The position numbers and the translations under genes are program-made. A stretch of 64,000 bases of DNA from CAYNRA01 sp046293395 (GTDB lineage Bacteria > Bacteroidota > Bacteroidia > Cytophagales > Spirosomataceae): contig JBKBOU010000003.1 of NCBI GenBank assembly GCA_046293395.1, positions 682,001-746,000 of the forward strand. Reading direction: 5' to 3'. The notes beneath the pieces were generated by a model, which was given only the letters and a program-made list of their open reading frames with translations, had not been told where the DNA came from and made no database searches. Positions 35,511 to 44,489 of this stretch are shown here, one piece after another (within the stretch, counting starts at the first letter, position 1; every line of letters begins with the position of its first letter).

Positions 35511-35518
35511 TATATTTG
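35511..35518 (+). promoter_or_regulatory. -7 box of the SPOR gene
   Basis: TATATTTG, 34 bp before the ATG, inside the 91-bp divergent gap with the polysaccharide export operon. Confidence 0.6.
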
Positions 35519-35552
35519 TGACGGTTACTCTATCACAAATTAATCTTAAGCA

Positions 35553-36095
35553 ATGAAAAACGCTAGATTATCTTATCTTTTATTGATTTTCTTTCTTTGC
35601 GAATGTAAACCAACAAATTTAAGGCAGCCAAATTCAGACGAAAAGCAAATCGTTTCTTATGAGGAAGACCTTTCCTTGGTTCGCCCCTCATTTAATAACC
35701 AAGTTATTGACTTATCGGATGAATTGATTGAGCAAGATGCCGATTTAGATAATTATCCGACAAATGTACAAAGTATTCATGGGGAGTTGCATTCAAAAAT
35801 TGAAGCAATGGTTCAAAAAAACAAAAGCATTGTGGATATTTCTGGCTACAGAATTCAAGTATTTGTTGGTAATAACAAGGACGAGTTTGACTCTGCTCGT
35901 CAATATATTCTTCAAAATTTTCCCAATGCTGAACTATACACGAGTTACAGCCAGCCAACGTATCGTCTTAAAATGGGTGATTTTGTAAGCAAAGCAGATG
36001 CAGAACGTTTTCTTTCCCTTCTTAAAATGCGATTTCCGATGAGTAAGGTTATCCCTGATACGGTTAGCCTGAAAAACAGTCTTAAATTAAACTAA
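35553..36095 (+). CDS. SPOR-domain (peptidoglycan-binding) envelope protein
   Basis: This 180-residue protein begins with a hydrophobic signal and a cysteine-containing end (LLLIFFLCECKP); it could be a lipoprotein, though the lipobox is not canonical. The C-terminal ~80 residues (ISGYRIQVFVGNNKDEFDSA, then TYRLKMGDFVSKADAERFLSLL) match the SPOR fold, which binds denuded glycan strands at division or remodelling sites. It is divergent from the capsule export operon and single. Confidence 0.85.
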   Translation: MKNARLSYLLLIFFLCECKPTNLRQPNSDEKQIVSYEEDLSLVRPSFNNQVIDLSDELIEQDADLDNYPTNVQSIHGELHSKIEAMVQKNKSIVDISGYRIQVFVGNNKDEFDSARQYILQNFPNAELYTSYSQPTYRLKMGDFVSKADAERFLSLLKMRFPMSKVIPDTVSLKNSLKLN

Positions 36096-36130
36096 AAAAG
36101 AGCAGCGAGTCGTGTTCGCTGCTCTTTTTT
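36094..36130. terminator. bidirectional terminator between the SPOR gene and htrA
   Basis: 15-bp stem (36094-36108 with 36116-36130) with A and T runs on either side. Confidence 0.88.
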
Positions 36131-36143
36131 AGGTTTGATTCAA

Positions 36144-37670
36144 TTAAAGGGCAAGTCCCCAGCAGTAGTTTCTTGATACACCCTGATAAACGCCACAGAC
36201 TAAAATACCATCCTCATTGTTTCTTTTTGCAGCCAGCACCGCGTTCTCGAAATCCTTGACACTATTCACCCGGACATTCCCCACGCGCACAATCACTAAT
36301 CCTGCTTCAATATCCGTATTTTGAGCTACTTCCCCTCCAGAAATCACTCTTTTCACACGTACACCGTTGGAAACTCCAAGTTTTGATTTCGTCTGACCAT
36401 CCATATTCTCTAACTCAATTCCGAAATCTTGTAGAACACTTGCCGTCTCTTCTGTTTTCTTAATAATATCTTTGCCTCCTTCTCTGTTCCGTAGTACAAC
36501 ATTGAAATCCTTCTCCTTTCCATCTCTGTTCACATGAATTACTACTGCTTCACCTGGTCTTTTTCTACCAATCATTTCCCTGAATTTCGGCTCTGTTTTA
36601 ATCTCAATGCCATCTATTTTCTCTATGATGTCTCCTTTTCTAATACCTGCCGCATAAGCAGCGCCTTCTTCAGGAACTTCGTTCACATAGATACCTGCTG
36701 AGGCTTTTAAATCCAACTCCTTGGCAACCTTCGTATTGATTTCAACTGGAACGATTCCTAAATAACCTCTTTGTACATTTCCATAACGAATTATATCAGC
36801 TGTTACTTTTTTGACAATACTAGAAGGTACAGCAAATGAATAACCTGCATAAGCTCCATTCGGAGAGGCTATTGCCGTATTTATTCCAATCAATTCGCCC
36901 CGTAAGTTTACCAATGCCCCACCGCTATTTCCTGGATTAACGGCGGCATCCGTTTGAATAAAGGACTCGATAGGTGTATCTCCAGTATTTCCCGACTCCT
37001 GCGTACTTCTTGCATATTTTTGTTTTAAGATACTAATATCTCTTCCAATGGCTGATATAATTCCGGCTGTTACGGTTGATTCCAAGTTAAATGGATTTCC
37101 AACTGCCAGAACCCATTCCCCAACTTTTGATTCATCCGAATTACCAAAAACCAAGGCGGGCAAATCTTTTTCATCTATTTTAACAACCGCAATATCAGTA
37201 GAAGGGTCACTTCCGATTAGTTTTCCTTTGATTGAACGTTTATCAAATGTGACGATTTCCAACTCGTCTGCTCCTTCAATCACGTGGTTATTGGTCGCTA
37301 TGTAGCCATCACTTGAAATAATTACGCCCGAGCCAGATGATTCTTGTTGTCTCGACTGTGGCCCAAACATCTCTGGATCAAATCCAAAAAATTCATCAAA
37401 AATGGAAGGTCTTCGGCGGCTTTGTTGCGTTGACTTTACTTTGATATGCACAACAGATGGGGAAGCCAAAGCAGCAGCATACGTAAAGTCGGTTGATGCG
37501 CCTGAAGGCACACCCGATAAGTTGGTTAATCGGTTTAGTGAACTTGTATCTGAGCCAACTTCGTTAAATACAACCGAACGACCAGAACCCGCTACAAAGT
37601 GATAACCAACAACTGTAGCAATACTACTTGTAACGGCAATAAGAGTTGTTTTCCAATTGGATTTAAGCAT
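36144..37670 (-). CDS. HtrA/DegP-type periplasmic serine protease
   Basis: This 508-residue protein has an N-terminal signal anchor (about 8-28). The trypsin-like domain has an intact triad: H129 in TNNHV, D159 in STDIAVVKI and S249 in NPGNSGGAL. The LA loop carries a glutamine/serine-rich segment. Two PDZ domains follow (about 295-390 and 405-500; YLGIVPVEIN, GIYVNEVPEEGAAYAAGIRKGDII and GLVIVRVGNVRVNSVKDFENAV). It degrades or refolds damaged envelope proteins. The downstream gene order suggests independent transcription. Confidence 0.95.
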   Translation of the reverse strand: MLKSNWKTTLIAVTSSIATVVGYHFVAGSGRSVVFNEVGSDTSSLNRLTNLSGVPSGASTDFTYAAALASPSVVHIKVKSTQQSRRRPSIFDEFFGFDPEMFGPQSRQQESSGSGVIISSDGYIATNNHVIEGADELEIVTFDKRSIKGKLIGSDPSTDIAVVKIDEKDLPALVFGNSDESKVGEWVLAVGNPFNLESTVTAGIISAIGRDISILKQKYARSTQESGNTGDTPIESFIQTDAAVNPGNSGGALVNLRGELIGINTAIASPNGAYAGYSFAVPSSIVKKVTADIIRYGNVQRGYLGIVPVEINTKVAKELDLKASAGIYVNEVPEEGAAYAAGIRKGDIIEKIDGIEIKTEPKFREMIGRKRPGEAVVIHVNRDGKEKDFNVVLRNREGGKDIIKKTEETASVLQDFGIELENMDGQTKSKLGVSNGVRVKRVISGGEVAQNTDIEAGLVIVRVGNVRVNSVKDFENAVLAAKRNNEDGILVCGVYQGVSRNYCWGLAL

Positions 37671-37763
37671 ATTTTTCGATGATTTACGGGTAAAATTTAC
37701 AAAAACAAACGTCTTTTTATTCCTATTTATTTTTCAAAAAAAACAGTTTACCGTCTTATAAAC

Positions 37764-37799
37764 AAAATAGGAGTCAAAATGATTTTTGACTCCTATTTT
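37764..37799 (-). terminator. terminator after the Hsp20 gene
   Basis: 16-bp stem (37764-37779 with 37784-37799) with A/T-rich ends immediately past the stop codon. Confidence 0.85.
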
Positions 37800-37803
37800 T
37801 TTA

Positions 37804-38226
37804 TTAGCTCACAAGGAGTTTTTTAGGCTTTTCTTCTACCTCTTTTTTGTATAAGTCAATTTCCAAGATACCAGCCTCGTATTTGACTTCTATACGGTCT
37901 CTATCTATGTTTTTGGGCAATGCAAAAACCTTTTTGAACTGTGTGAAATCAAATTCTTTGCGAATCCAGTTGGTTTCTTTGTTTTCTTCTTTTGCTACTT
38001 TTACCTCGAGCGTTTTCTCCAGAACAGTTACTTCAAAATCTTTCTTTTCTAATCCTGGTACAGCCATTTGGAGACGAATCGAAACGGGTGTTTCTTCTAT
38101 GTTAGTAGCAGGATTTCCTACATACTGTGTATGTTGTGCTACTTTTTCCATTTCTTTTACAAACTGACGAACATTGTTTGTAAAAAAAGGATAAACGGGC
38201 GTATGTCTTACTGTTGTTGCTTGCAT
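37804..38226 (-). CDS. Hsp20/alpha-crystallin small heat-shock protein
   Basis: This 140-residue protein contains an alpha-crystallin domain (about 42-135). PVSIRLQMAVPGLEKKDFEVTVLEK is the first strands, WIRKEFDFTQFKKVFALPKNIDRDRIEVKYEAGILEIDLYK the second half, with the conserved AGIL motif (GVL in most members). It lacks the usual I-x-I tail and ends KPKKLLVS. It acts as an ATP-independent holdase. It is monocistronic. Confidence 0.94.
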   Translation of the reverse strand: MQATTVRHTPVYPFFTNNVRQFVKEMEKVAQHTQYVGNPATNIEETPVSIRLQMAVPGLEKKDFEVTVLEKTLEVKVAKEENKETNWIRKEFDFTQFKKVFALPKNIDRDRIEVKYEAGILEIDLYKKEVEEKPKKLLVS

Positions 38227-38337
38227 TTTGTTTTGATGTTTAAATTGAAAATTTATCTACCGTTTTTCAATTTATATTCCAATTTACAAAAGACGACAAC
38301 TTGTCATTACACTTTGCCTATACGAACAAAAAATCTG

Positions 38338-39666
38338 CTATTTTGTCATAATTTTCAATCTATTCACAACAAACTGACCAATTTTTATACCTGCCGCTTG
38401 CCCTTCTTCGCAACCAGAACGGTAATGAATCCCGCCATATAGACGACTGTACGAACATTCAGTAGCTGCTTGTCTTACAGACGTGAATTTCCGAACTCCA
38501 TGCCCGTATTTATGCTCCGTTGAGTCTGTAAAGGCTACATTATCACCAAAAAATGCCGTCAATACTTCCGCTGATGCGCTAGAAATTGTACTGTGTCCTG
38601 ATGCATATTCTGGGAACGGAGGTGTTTGAAGAAAGGGCTCCCAATTTGGGTCAATTTCTGCATTAATAACAGTTTCAGGTCGTACTTTCTCACTTTTGTA
38701 TTTTTCATGCCAAGAACTAATAAATCCTTCGTGCAGCGCCGTTGCTACTGCCATGTATGCACGCGAAGATTGGAATAACGAGGCTTTTTTATTTTCACAA
38801 AGTGTTCTTGTAATGGCTAACCAATGTCCACCAGGTGTCATTTTCTTATTTGCAAACGTCACATGCCCCTGTACATTCATGACAAAAGCATTATCATCCC
38901 AAAACCAAGCAATGGCTTTTTCTTCCTCCGTTAAATTCTTTACTTTTTCATAGACTTCTCTAACTTCTTTTTGAAAAGGACTTCCTGACTCTTTGCTGTA
39001 TTTAATTACTGGCGCTGGCGGAAACTGACCCGCCGAATCCATCAATGACGGTCTAATGGTTGGCCAATACGGTTCCATTGCATCACCATATTGAGGTGGT
39101 GTAGGAACCCACTTCCCTTCTTCATTTTTTACAGTATATCGTAAACCTCTCGTTTGCAAGTAATTATCTCCTTTTGCGTACTGAATAACATGATCGGCTA
39201 TTTTTTCCCCAAAATCCTTTGACCGTTCCATTACGCCCGCTGGAATCCCCATTTCTTCGAATTGTTTATAGATTGATTTCTCAAACTCATCGTATTTTTC
39301 CAATGTAAAAGTCTGGCTTTTAGCCACCTTCAACATCGCCGTAAAGCTTGCCACAGGAAAACTGTAGTCTTTTCCTTCTTCTGGCTTTGGAAAGGGCGAT
39401 AAACCAGCAAAAAGTCCTGCATTTGTAGGTAAAGAATCACTTTGAAAAACAAGTGCTTCATAACCAGCCAATGTAACATAACTATACACTCTACTCGCTA
39501 CGGGCGGAGATAAAATATCATGAATAATGACATCCGTTACCTGTGTCATGGTTTCGTGGTACCATTTTGGGGACAATGTTTTTCCTTCGTACGTACTTTT
39601 ATCTACTTCCTTACATGAGATAAGGAATAAAATAAGCATGGAATTAACCAAAAGTGTCTTGAACAT
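38338..39666 (-). CDS. vanadium-haloperoxidase/PAP2-family lipoprotein
   Basis: This 442-residue lipoprotein has lipobox cysteine C18 (LFLISC). The C-terminal third carries the PAP2/haloperoxidase core: PPFPEYASGHSTISSA (about 352-367, motif 2) and SRLYGGIHYRSGCEEG (about 407-422, motif 3, with SR and the catalytic H). GHWLAITRTLC lies upstream. In Bacteroidota such proteins are annotated as vanadium-dependent haloperoxidase-like, but phosphatase activity is equally possible. It is 12 bp downstream of the beta-lactamase-fold gene, at the end of the mreBCD transcription unit. Confidence 0.88.
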   Translation of the reverse strand: MFKTLLVNSMLILFLISCKEVDKSTYEGKTLSPKWYHETMTQVTDVIIHDILSPPVASRVYSYVTLAGYEALVFQSDSLPTNAGLFAGLSPFPKPEEGKDYSFPVASFTAMLKVAKSQTFTLEKYDEFEKSIYKQFEEMGIPAGVMERSKDFGEKIADHVIQYAKGDNYLQTRGLRYTVKNEEGKWVPTPPQYGDAMEPYWPTIRPSLMDSAGQFPPAPVIKYSKESGSPFQKEVREVYEKVKNLTEEEKAIAWFWDDNAFVMNVQGHVTFANKKMTPGGHWLAITRTLCENKKASLFQSSRAYMAVATALHEGFISSWHEKYKSEKVRPETVINAEIDPNWEPFLQTPPFPEYASGHSTISSASAEVLTAFFGDNVAFTDSTEHKYGHGVRKFTSVRQAATECSYSRLYGGIHYRSGCEEGQAAGIKIGQFVVNRLKIMTK

Positions 39667-39678
39667 ATCTATTTAATT

Positions 39679-40884
39679 TTACTCTAAAATATCGTTTTCT
39701 AATGTACTAACCTTTCCCTCCTCCAAAATATCAATTAAATCTCTTATTTGATAAACCGACTTGTCTAGTTTATTACTAAGAAGAATAATTACAAAATCTT
39801 TCTTTAAATCAAAAAAGAAAATCGTGTTATAGCCTTTCCACCACCCCGTGTGATAGATGTAGTCTGTTTGTTGCTTGCTATTAAGCCAAAGCCGAAAGCC
39901 ATATCCGTAATTTCTTAAACCTGGAAACTCAAAACTTCTTGGTGAGAAAATTTCTTTCAAACTTTCTTTTGATACAATTTTGGCTTCTTTCAGCGCTTGA
40001 TACCACTTGAATAAATCTCTTGATGAAGAAAAAACACCTTTGTCCCCTACAATATTATCGTAAAAATCAAATGGTAGTTTTCGTCCATATTGATAGCCGT
40101 AAGTTCGGTTTTTTACAAATAATGTATCATTTTGTTGACTTTGAACGAAGCTGTCTTTCATTTCAAGCGGGTCGAAAATATTTTTCTTCACGTATGTTTG
40201 ATAGCTGCAATTACATGCTTTTTCAACAATTGCAGCTAAAACAGCAAAATTTGTATTATTATACGCGAAGTAATGATCTGGTAAATTATGAATGGCGGGG
40301 GCTGGGTTTGCTTCCTCAAACCACTTTATTATTTCCTGATTTGTCAGGTATTTTTTCTCATATCGAACTGTCTTGTCAAAACTATACTCGTAGTAAGGCA
40401 AACCAGAACGATGGGATAATAAGCTACGAATTGTAATTCCTTTGTAGGGAAATTTAGGAAAATAGACTTGGATTTCATAGTCTAAATTCACCTTTCCAGC
40501 CTCTACCAATTGCATGATTGCAATGGAAGTAAATGTTTTGGAGATTGAAGCTAGTTGAAATTGAGACGAGGGTGTGTTTTTCTTTTTATCAGTCAGATTT
40601 GCATATCCAGCTGCTGTATCAACCAAGACGATGCCTTTTTGTGCGATGAGAATGCTTCCATTGAAACCATTTCTAATTCTTCTTTCTACAAGTTCATTCA
40701 GATTTTTTTCTTTTGCATCTGCATTTATTTCTGTTCTAATTTTCTCCAGTTGCTTTTTCATTGCAACCAAATCTACTTTTTCTTCTCTTTTCTCTGTTTT
40801 TCCTTCTTTGTTTCCGCAAGCAACGAGACTTTGAACGAAAATAAAGAGAAGTAAGAATTTACAATGCGATTTCTGAATAAACAT
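39679..40884 (-). CDS. serine beta-lactamase/esterase family lipoprotein
   Basis: This 401-residue lipoprotein has lipobox cysteine C23 (LVAC). The penicillin-binding fold motifs are SISK (S113 nucleophile, K116), YNN in FAYNNTNFAVL (near 214) and HTG in IYHTGWWKG (near 343). A coiled N-terminal linker (about 30-65) separates the lipid anchor from the domain. Class C/EstB-like proteins include D,D-peptidases, esterases and amidases. Its ATG shares one base with the mreD stop (TAATG), so it is translated together with the shape genes. Confidence 0.88.
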   Translation of the reverse strand: MFIQKSHCKFLLLFIFVQSLVACGNKEGKTEKREEKVDLVAMKKQLEKIRTEINADAKEKNLNELVERRIRNGFNGSILIAQKGIVLVDTAAGYANLTDKKKNTPSSQFQLASISKTFTSIAIMQLVEAGKVNLDYEIQVYFPKFPYKGITIRSLLSHRSGLPYYEYSFDKTVRYEKKYLTNQEIIKWFEEANPAPAIHNLPDHYFAYNNTNFAVLAAIVEKACNCSYQTYVKKNIFDPLEMKDSFVQSQQNDTLFVKNRTYGYQYGRKLPFDFYDNIVGDKGVFSSSRDLFKWYQALKEAKIVSKESLKEIFSPRSFEFPGLRNYGYGFRLWLNSKQQTDYIYHTGWWKGYNTIFFFDLKKDFVIILLSNKLDKSVYQIRDLIDILEEGKVSTLENDILE

Positions 40885-41387
40885 TATTTTAAGACCCTGT
40901 GTAAAAATGATAATACAAGTGTTGTGTAGATGATACTTCCGATGACTTTAATCGAAGTACCAACAAAATAACCCAAATGACCTACTTCAACAAAAAAGAG
41001 GATGAAGTGGTGAATCATGGTCATGAGCAATACGTATCTAATAAATTTCTCACTCCCCATTCCGGTTATTGATAATTCGATGTCTGCATCACCTCCTTTT
41101 GAAGGGAAAATTCCCTTGATGATGAACCCTCTTACAAATGCCATTGCGACGGTTGCAGAGGCGTGAACTCCAGCAGTATTGTAAAAAATATCCACCATTA
41201 AACCGATTAAAAATCCAATTAAGATAACCCAGAAATCGGAAGTTTCGTACGGGATAAATAAGATAATACCAATGTAAACAAAGCAAAAACCTACATCTGC
41301 TATGACTAGGTTTCGAAAGATAAATACCTGTAAAAAGACGTATATGAGAATAATAAATACTTGTCTGAGAAGCTGAACACTAGCCAT
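40884..41387 (-). CDS. mreD: rod shape-determining protein MreD
   Basis: This 167-residue protein has five to six membrane helices and the family's typical polar spots: LVIADVGFCFVYIGIILFIPYETSDFWVILIGFLIGLMVDIFYNTAGVHASA (about 28-79), with GLxVDIFxxTxGxHA as the MreD signature. It sits in the MreBCD elongation complex at the inner membrane. It follows mreC with 8 bp between and is coupled to the next gene. Confidence 0.93.
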   Translation of the reverse strand: MASVQLLRQVFIILIYVFLQVFIFRNLVIADVGFCFVYIGIILFIPYETSDFWVILIGFLIGLMVDIFYNTAGVHASATVAMAFVRGFIIKGIFPSKGGDADIELSITGMGSEKFIRYVLLMTMIHHFILFFVEVGHLGYFVGTSIKVIGSIIYTTLVLSFLHRVLK

Positions 41388-41395
41388 AATTTAAT

Positions 41396-42250
41396 TTAAT
41401 TTGTTTTTTCCACTAATTCTTGTTCATCCTTGAGCTTATTATCAATCACATACACATAAGACAATCCTCTGAAATCGGTAGAGAGCAGCACACTTATTTT
41501 AAAGAAAGCATCATCCGCTTCAGATGATAGCTTGATTATTCTTCCTACGGGAATACCAGCAGGGAAAATCGCATTTTGTTGAGATGTCAGTACGGTATCT
41601 CCTTTTGCCACAGGTTTGAACCGGTCAATTGTGTTTAACTGAATGATTTTCGGGTCTTTTCCATCCCACTTGGCAATTCCTAACGCGCTAGTTGTGGGGT
41701 CTTTTCTGAGATTTTTATTGACGACCTCCGCAGAAAGTGTGTAGCTCGAATGCAAAATGGAATAAACACGTGAGAAATGCTCTGTACACGACATTACTTG
41801 TCCTACAACTCCAGTCGGGCAAATTACGCCCATTCCGGGTCTTATTCCATCTTTTGTTCCTTTGTCTATGGTAATATAGTTATCAACGAGTTCTACTGAG
41901 CTGTTTATAACCTTTGCTACTTTGAAGTCAAAGCGGGTTTTGAATACACTATCTGGGTGGTACAATTTGGCATCTGTAACCCCTGGAGCAGCTTGTAGTA
42001 AATCCGTATATCTTTTCCGAAGGAGTGCATTTTCTTTGACTAAGTCTTCATTTACTTGGAATAAACCCCAGTAGTTCTTCCAACTGTTTGCAAACTCTAG
42101 TGTTTGAGCGGCATAGTAATTAGACGAATCGAAAGCTATTACGCCCCAATAACTATTATTTTTTCGTATCAGATACACACATAGGATTTCTAACCCGATG
42201 AATAGTAAGAAATTTCTAGCTTGAAGAAAAATTCGAAATAATTGTGACAT
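41396..42250 (-). CDS. mreC: rod shape-determining protein MreC
   Basis: This 284-residue protein has one N-terminal membrane helix (about 12-28), a short coiled coil (about 62-80, VNEDLVKENALLRKRYTDLL) and the periplasmic beta-barrel domain (about 110-270, NYITIDKGTKDGIRPGMGVICPTGVVGQV and LTSQQNAIFPAGIPVGRI). It links MreB inside the cell to the peptidoglycan synthases outside. It follows mreB after a 110-bp gap that contains a hairpin. Confidence 0.95.
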   Translation of the reverse strand: MSQLFRIFLQARNFLLFIGLEILCVYLIRKNNSYWGVIAFDSSNYYAAQTLEFANSWKNYWGLFQVNEDLVKENALLRKRYTDLLQAAPGVTDAKLYHPDSVFKTRFDFKVAKVINSSVELVDNYITIDKGTKDGIRPGMGVICPTGVVGQVMSCTEHFSRVYSILHSSYTLSAEVVNKNLRKDPTTSALGIAKWDGKDPKIIQLNTIDRFKPVAKGDTVLTSQQNAIFPAGIPVGRIIKLSSEADDAFFKISVLLSTDFRGLSYVYVIDNKLKDEQELVEKTN

Positions 42251-42265
42251 AGTTCAAACAGAAAA

Positions 42266-42310
42266 TACCCAAAAGCATTTTTCTTTTCTAGGATAGAATG
42301 CCTTTGGGTA
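42266..42310 (-). terminator. hairpin between mreB and mreC
   Basis: 14-bp stem with one mismatch (42266-42279 with 42297-42310), followed on the minus strand by a T-rich stretch (TATTTTCTGTTTG). It could partly terminate transcription after mreB and so lower mreC and mreD output, since the genes are otherwise co-directional. Confidence 0.6.
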
Positions 42311-42360
42311 CTTGGATTTAATAATAATCTTTACTAGTAATGGACTAAAAAGAAGACTCC

Positions 42361-43392
42361 TTATTGAACAAGAACACCTTGGTACTTTTCTATGTTTTTC
42401 AGCACTTCTCCTGTTCCTCTTACAACTGCTTTAAGCGGGTCGTCTGCCACATGAACAGGGAGTTTGGTTTTTAGTGCCAATCTTTTATCTAGGCCATGCA
42501 ACAACGCACCACCACCTGTGAGGTAAATCCCGTTTTCATAAATATCTGCGGATAACTCGGGTGGAGACATTTCGAGTGCCCGCATAATTGCCTCTTCTAT
42601 CTTAGAAATTGATTTATCAAGCGCGTATGCGATTTCACTGAACGTCACTTTTATTTCTTTTGGAATACCTGTCATAAGGTCTCTTCCTCGGATTTCAATG
42701 TCTGCAGGTGGGTTTTCTAAATCTGGTAATGCCGCTCCTACTTGTATTTTTATAAATTCAGCAGAACGTTCACCGATGAGCAAATTATGTTCTCTGCGCA
42801 TATAATCTACGATGTCTCTTGTGAACAAGTCACCGGCTGTACGTATCGAAGCTTCACATACAATACCAGACAAAGCGATGACTGCGATTTCAGTAGTACC
42901 TCCACCGATATCCACAATCATTGAACCGTTTGGTTGTTGAATATCAATGCCGATACCGATAGCTGCTGCAATAGGTTCGTGTACCATATAAACTTCTTTC
43001 GCACCTGCGTGTTCACACGAATCCTTAACGGCTCTTTTCTCAACTTCTGTGATACCTGATGGAATACAAACGACCATTCTATGAGACGGTGAGAATAAGA
43101 AGCTCTTCCCTGTATTAATCATCTTAATCATTCCACGAATCATCAACTCTGCTGCTGTAAAATCAGCGATAACTCCGTCTTTTAATGGACGAACAGTTTT
43201 GATATTTTCGTTGGTTTTTTCGTGCATTTGCATTGCTTTGTGCCCAATAGCAAGCACTTTACCAGAAACTCTATCCAAGGCTATAATGGACGGTTCATCC
43301 ACAACAATTTGGTCTTTATAGATAATAAGGGTATTTGCTGTACCCAAATCTATTGCGATATCACTTGTCAAAAAATTGAAAAATCCAGCCAT
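42361..43392 (-). CDS. mreB: rod shape-determining protein MreB
   Basis: This 343-residue actin homologue has phosphate loop IAIDLGTANTLIY-type (about 12-24), the second nucleotide motif MIVDIGGGTTEIAVIALSG (about 158-176) and ENGIYLTGGGALLHGLD (about 285-301). Length is normal. It polymerises under the inner membrane and directs lateral wall synthesis. A possible -7 element (TAACTTTG on the minus strand, 43431-43438) lies 39 bp upstream. Confidence 0.98.
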   Translation of the reverse strand: MAGFFNFLTSDIAIDLGTANTLIIYKDQIVVDEPSIIALDRVSGKVLAIGHKAMQMHEKTNENIKTVRPLKDGVIADFTAAELMIRGMIKMINTGKSFLFSPSHRMVVCIPSGITEVEKRAVKDSCEHAGAKEVYMVHEPIAAAIGIGIDIQQPNGSMIVDIGGGTTEIAVIALSGIVCEASIRTAGDLFTRDIVDYMRREHNLLIGERSAEFIKIQVGAALPDLENPPADIEIRGRDLMTGIPKEIKVTFSEIAYALDKSISKIEEAIMRALEMSPPELSADIYENGIYLTGGGALLHGLDKRLALKTKLPVHVADDPLKAVVRGTGEVLKNIEKYQGVLVQ

Positions 43393-43532
43393 TTGAGCCT
43401 ATGTTGGTTAATTGTTCTGTTACTAGCACACAAAGTTAAAACTATTCTCCACAAATATAATTCATATATACATTTTTACATGTTCTTTTTGTGACTTAAT
43501 TATAAAAAGAACCAGGTAGATAGTCAAAAAAA

Positions 43533-43556
43533 AAGCCTCCACATTCGTGGAGGCTT
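43533..43556 (-). terminator. terminator after tRNA-Val
   Basis: 10-bp GC-rich stem (43533-43542 with 43547-43556) around a 4-nt loop, followed on the minus strand by a run of nine T. Confidence 0.92.
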
Positions 43557-43557
43557 G

Positions 43558-43632
43558 TGGGAGCAAAGGGATTCGAACCCCTGACCCTCTGCTTGTAAGG
43601 CAGATGCTCTGAACCAGCTGAGCTATGCTCCC
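43558..43632 (-). tRNA. tRNA-Val (anticodon TAC)
   Basis: Minus-strand 75-nt cloverleaf: acceptor stem GGGAGCA / TGCTCCC, D arm GCTC/GAGC, anticodon stem TCTGC/GCAGA with loop CTTACAA (anticodon TAC), T arm with TTCGAAT loop, discriminator A. The CCA end is not encoded. It lies 80 bp beyond the omega-amidase gene on the same strand. Confidence 0.97.
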
Positions 43633-43712
43633 ATTGACTTTGTTGTCGTTTGGGATTGCAAAGGTGCATGATTGTTTTTTAAATTCCAAATTTTTTTTCA
43701 AAAAAAATAAAT

Positions 43713-44489
43713 TTATCTAAAATCATCTTGAAAAAACGGGTATCTACCTCTAAATTTCTCCAACTCTTCTTTGTCTAATGTTACTATTTGAAGCGTTTCT
43801 TTCTGTTCTGTTTCATTCTTATTTTTTCCATTGTATGCATATATACTAGACAATCCATTGTATTTATTTCCGAGACCGTCTGTTCCAACCCGATTTACGC
43901 CTACCACATAACATTGGTTTTCTATGGCTCTTGCCTTTAACAAGGTTTTCCAAGCATCGCTTCTTTTCTCAGGCCAAGAGGCAACGTAAATTAATACATC
44001 CTGAATCTTGTTTTCCTCTTGCCAACTCCATGTCGGAAAACGTAAATCATAACAAATACATACCTTTATCGCCCAACCTTTCCACTGAATAATTTTGCGT
44101 TGGTTTCCTGCTGTTAGCCACTTATCTTCACCAGAATAGGAAAAAAGGTACTTTTTATCGTAGATTTCTGTCTTTGCCGAAGGTTCTACCCAGAGGAGAC
44201 GATTGTAATATAAACCATTTTCTTTGATTAACGCACTGCCTACAATTGCTGAGTTCAGCTTTTTGGCCATTAGCATCATCCACTTATGGATTTCTCCGTT
44301 CATGGTTTGAGCCAAGTGGAACGCCTTCGGAGAAAATCCAGTGGCAAACATTTCGGGCAAAACAAGAATATCTAGCTTTCCATGCAATGAAGCCATTTTT
44401 TCCTCCAAATGAGCGAGGTTAGAGGAAATGTCCTCCCAGTAAATATCTGTTTGGACAATTCCGACGCGTAATTCTTCCGTAGCTATCAT
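43713..44489 (-). CDS. carbon-nitrogen hydrolase (omega-amidase/nitrilase family)
   Basis: This 258-residue protein carries the nitrilase-fold catalytic triad: E46 in VLPEMFATGF, lysine 112/113 in YDKKYLFSY and nucleophile C146 in CICYDLRFP. Length and GFSP/DLRFP wording fit the YafV/NIT2 omega-amidase subgroup, which hydrolyses alpha-ketoglutaramate. It overlaps the deformylase gene by 4 bp (ATGA) and is probably co-translated. Confidence 0.92.
   Translation of the reverse strand: MIATEELRVGIVQTDIYWEDISSNLAHLEEKMASLHGKLDILVLPEMFATGFSPKAFHLAQTMNGEIHKWMMLMAKKLNSAIVGSALIKENGLYYNRLLWVEPSAKTEIYDKKYLFSYSGEDKWLTAGNQRKIIQWKGWAIKVCICYDLRFPTWSWQEENKIQDVLIYVASWPEKRSDAWKTLLKARAIENQCYVVGVNRVGTDGLGNKYNGLSSIYAYNGKNKNETEQKETLQIVTLDKEELEKFRGRYPFFQDDFR

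Noticed and set aside
43461..43700. Short protein overlapping tRNA-Val
   Set aside because: The frame exists only because it runs through the tRNA gene and its terminator.
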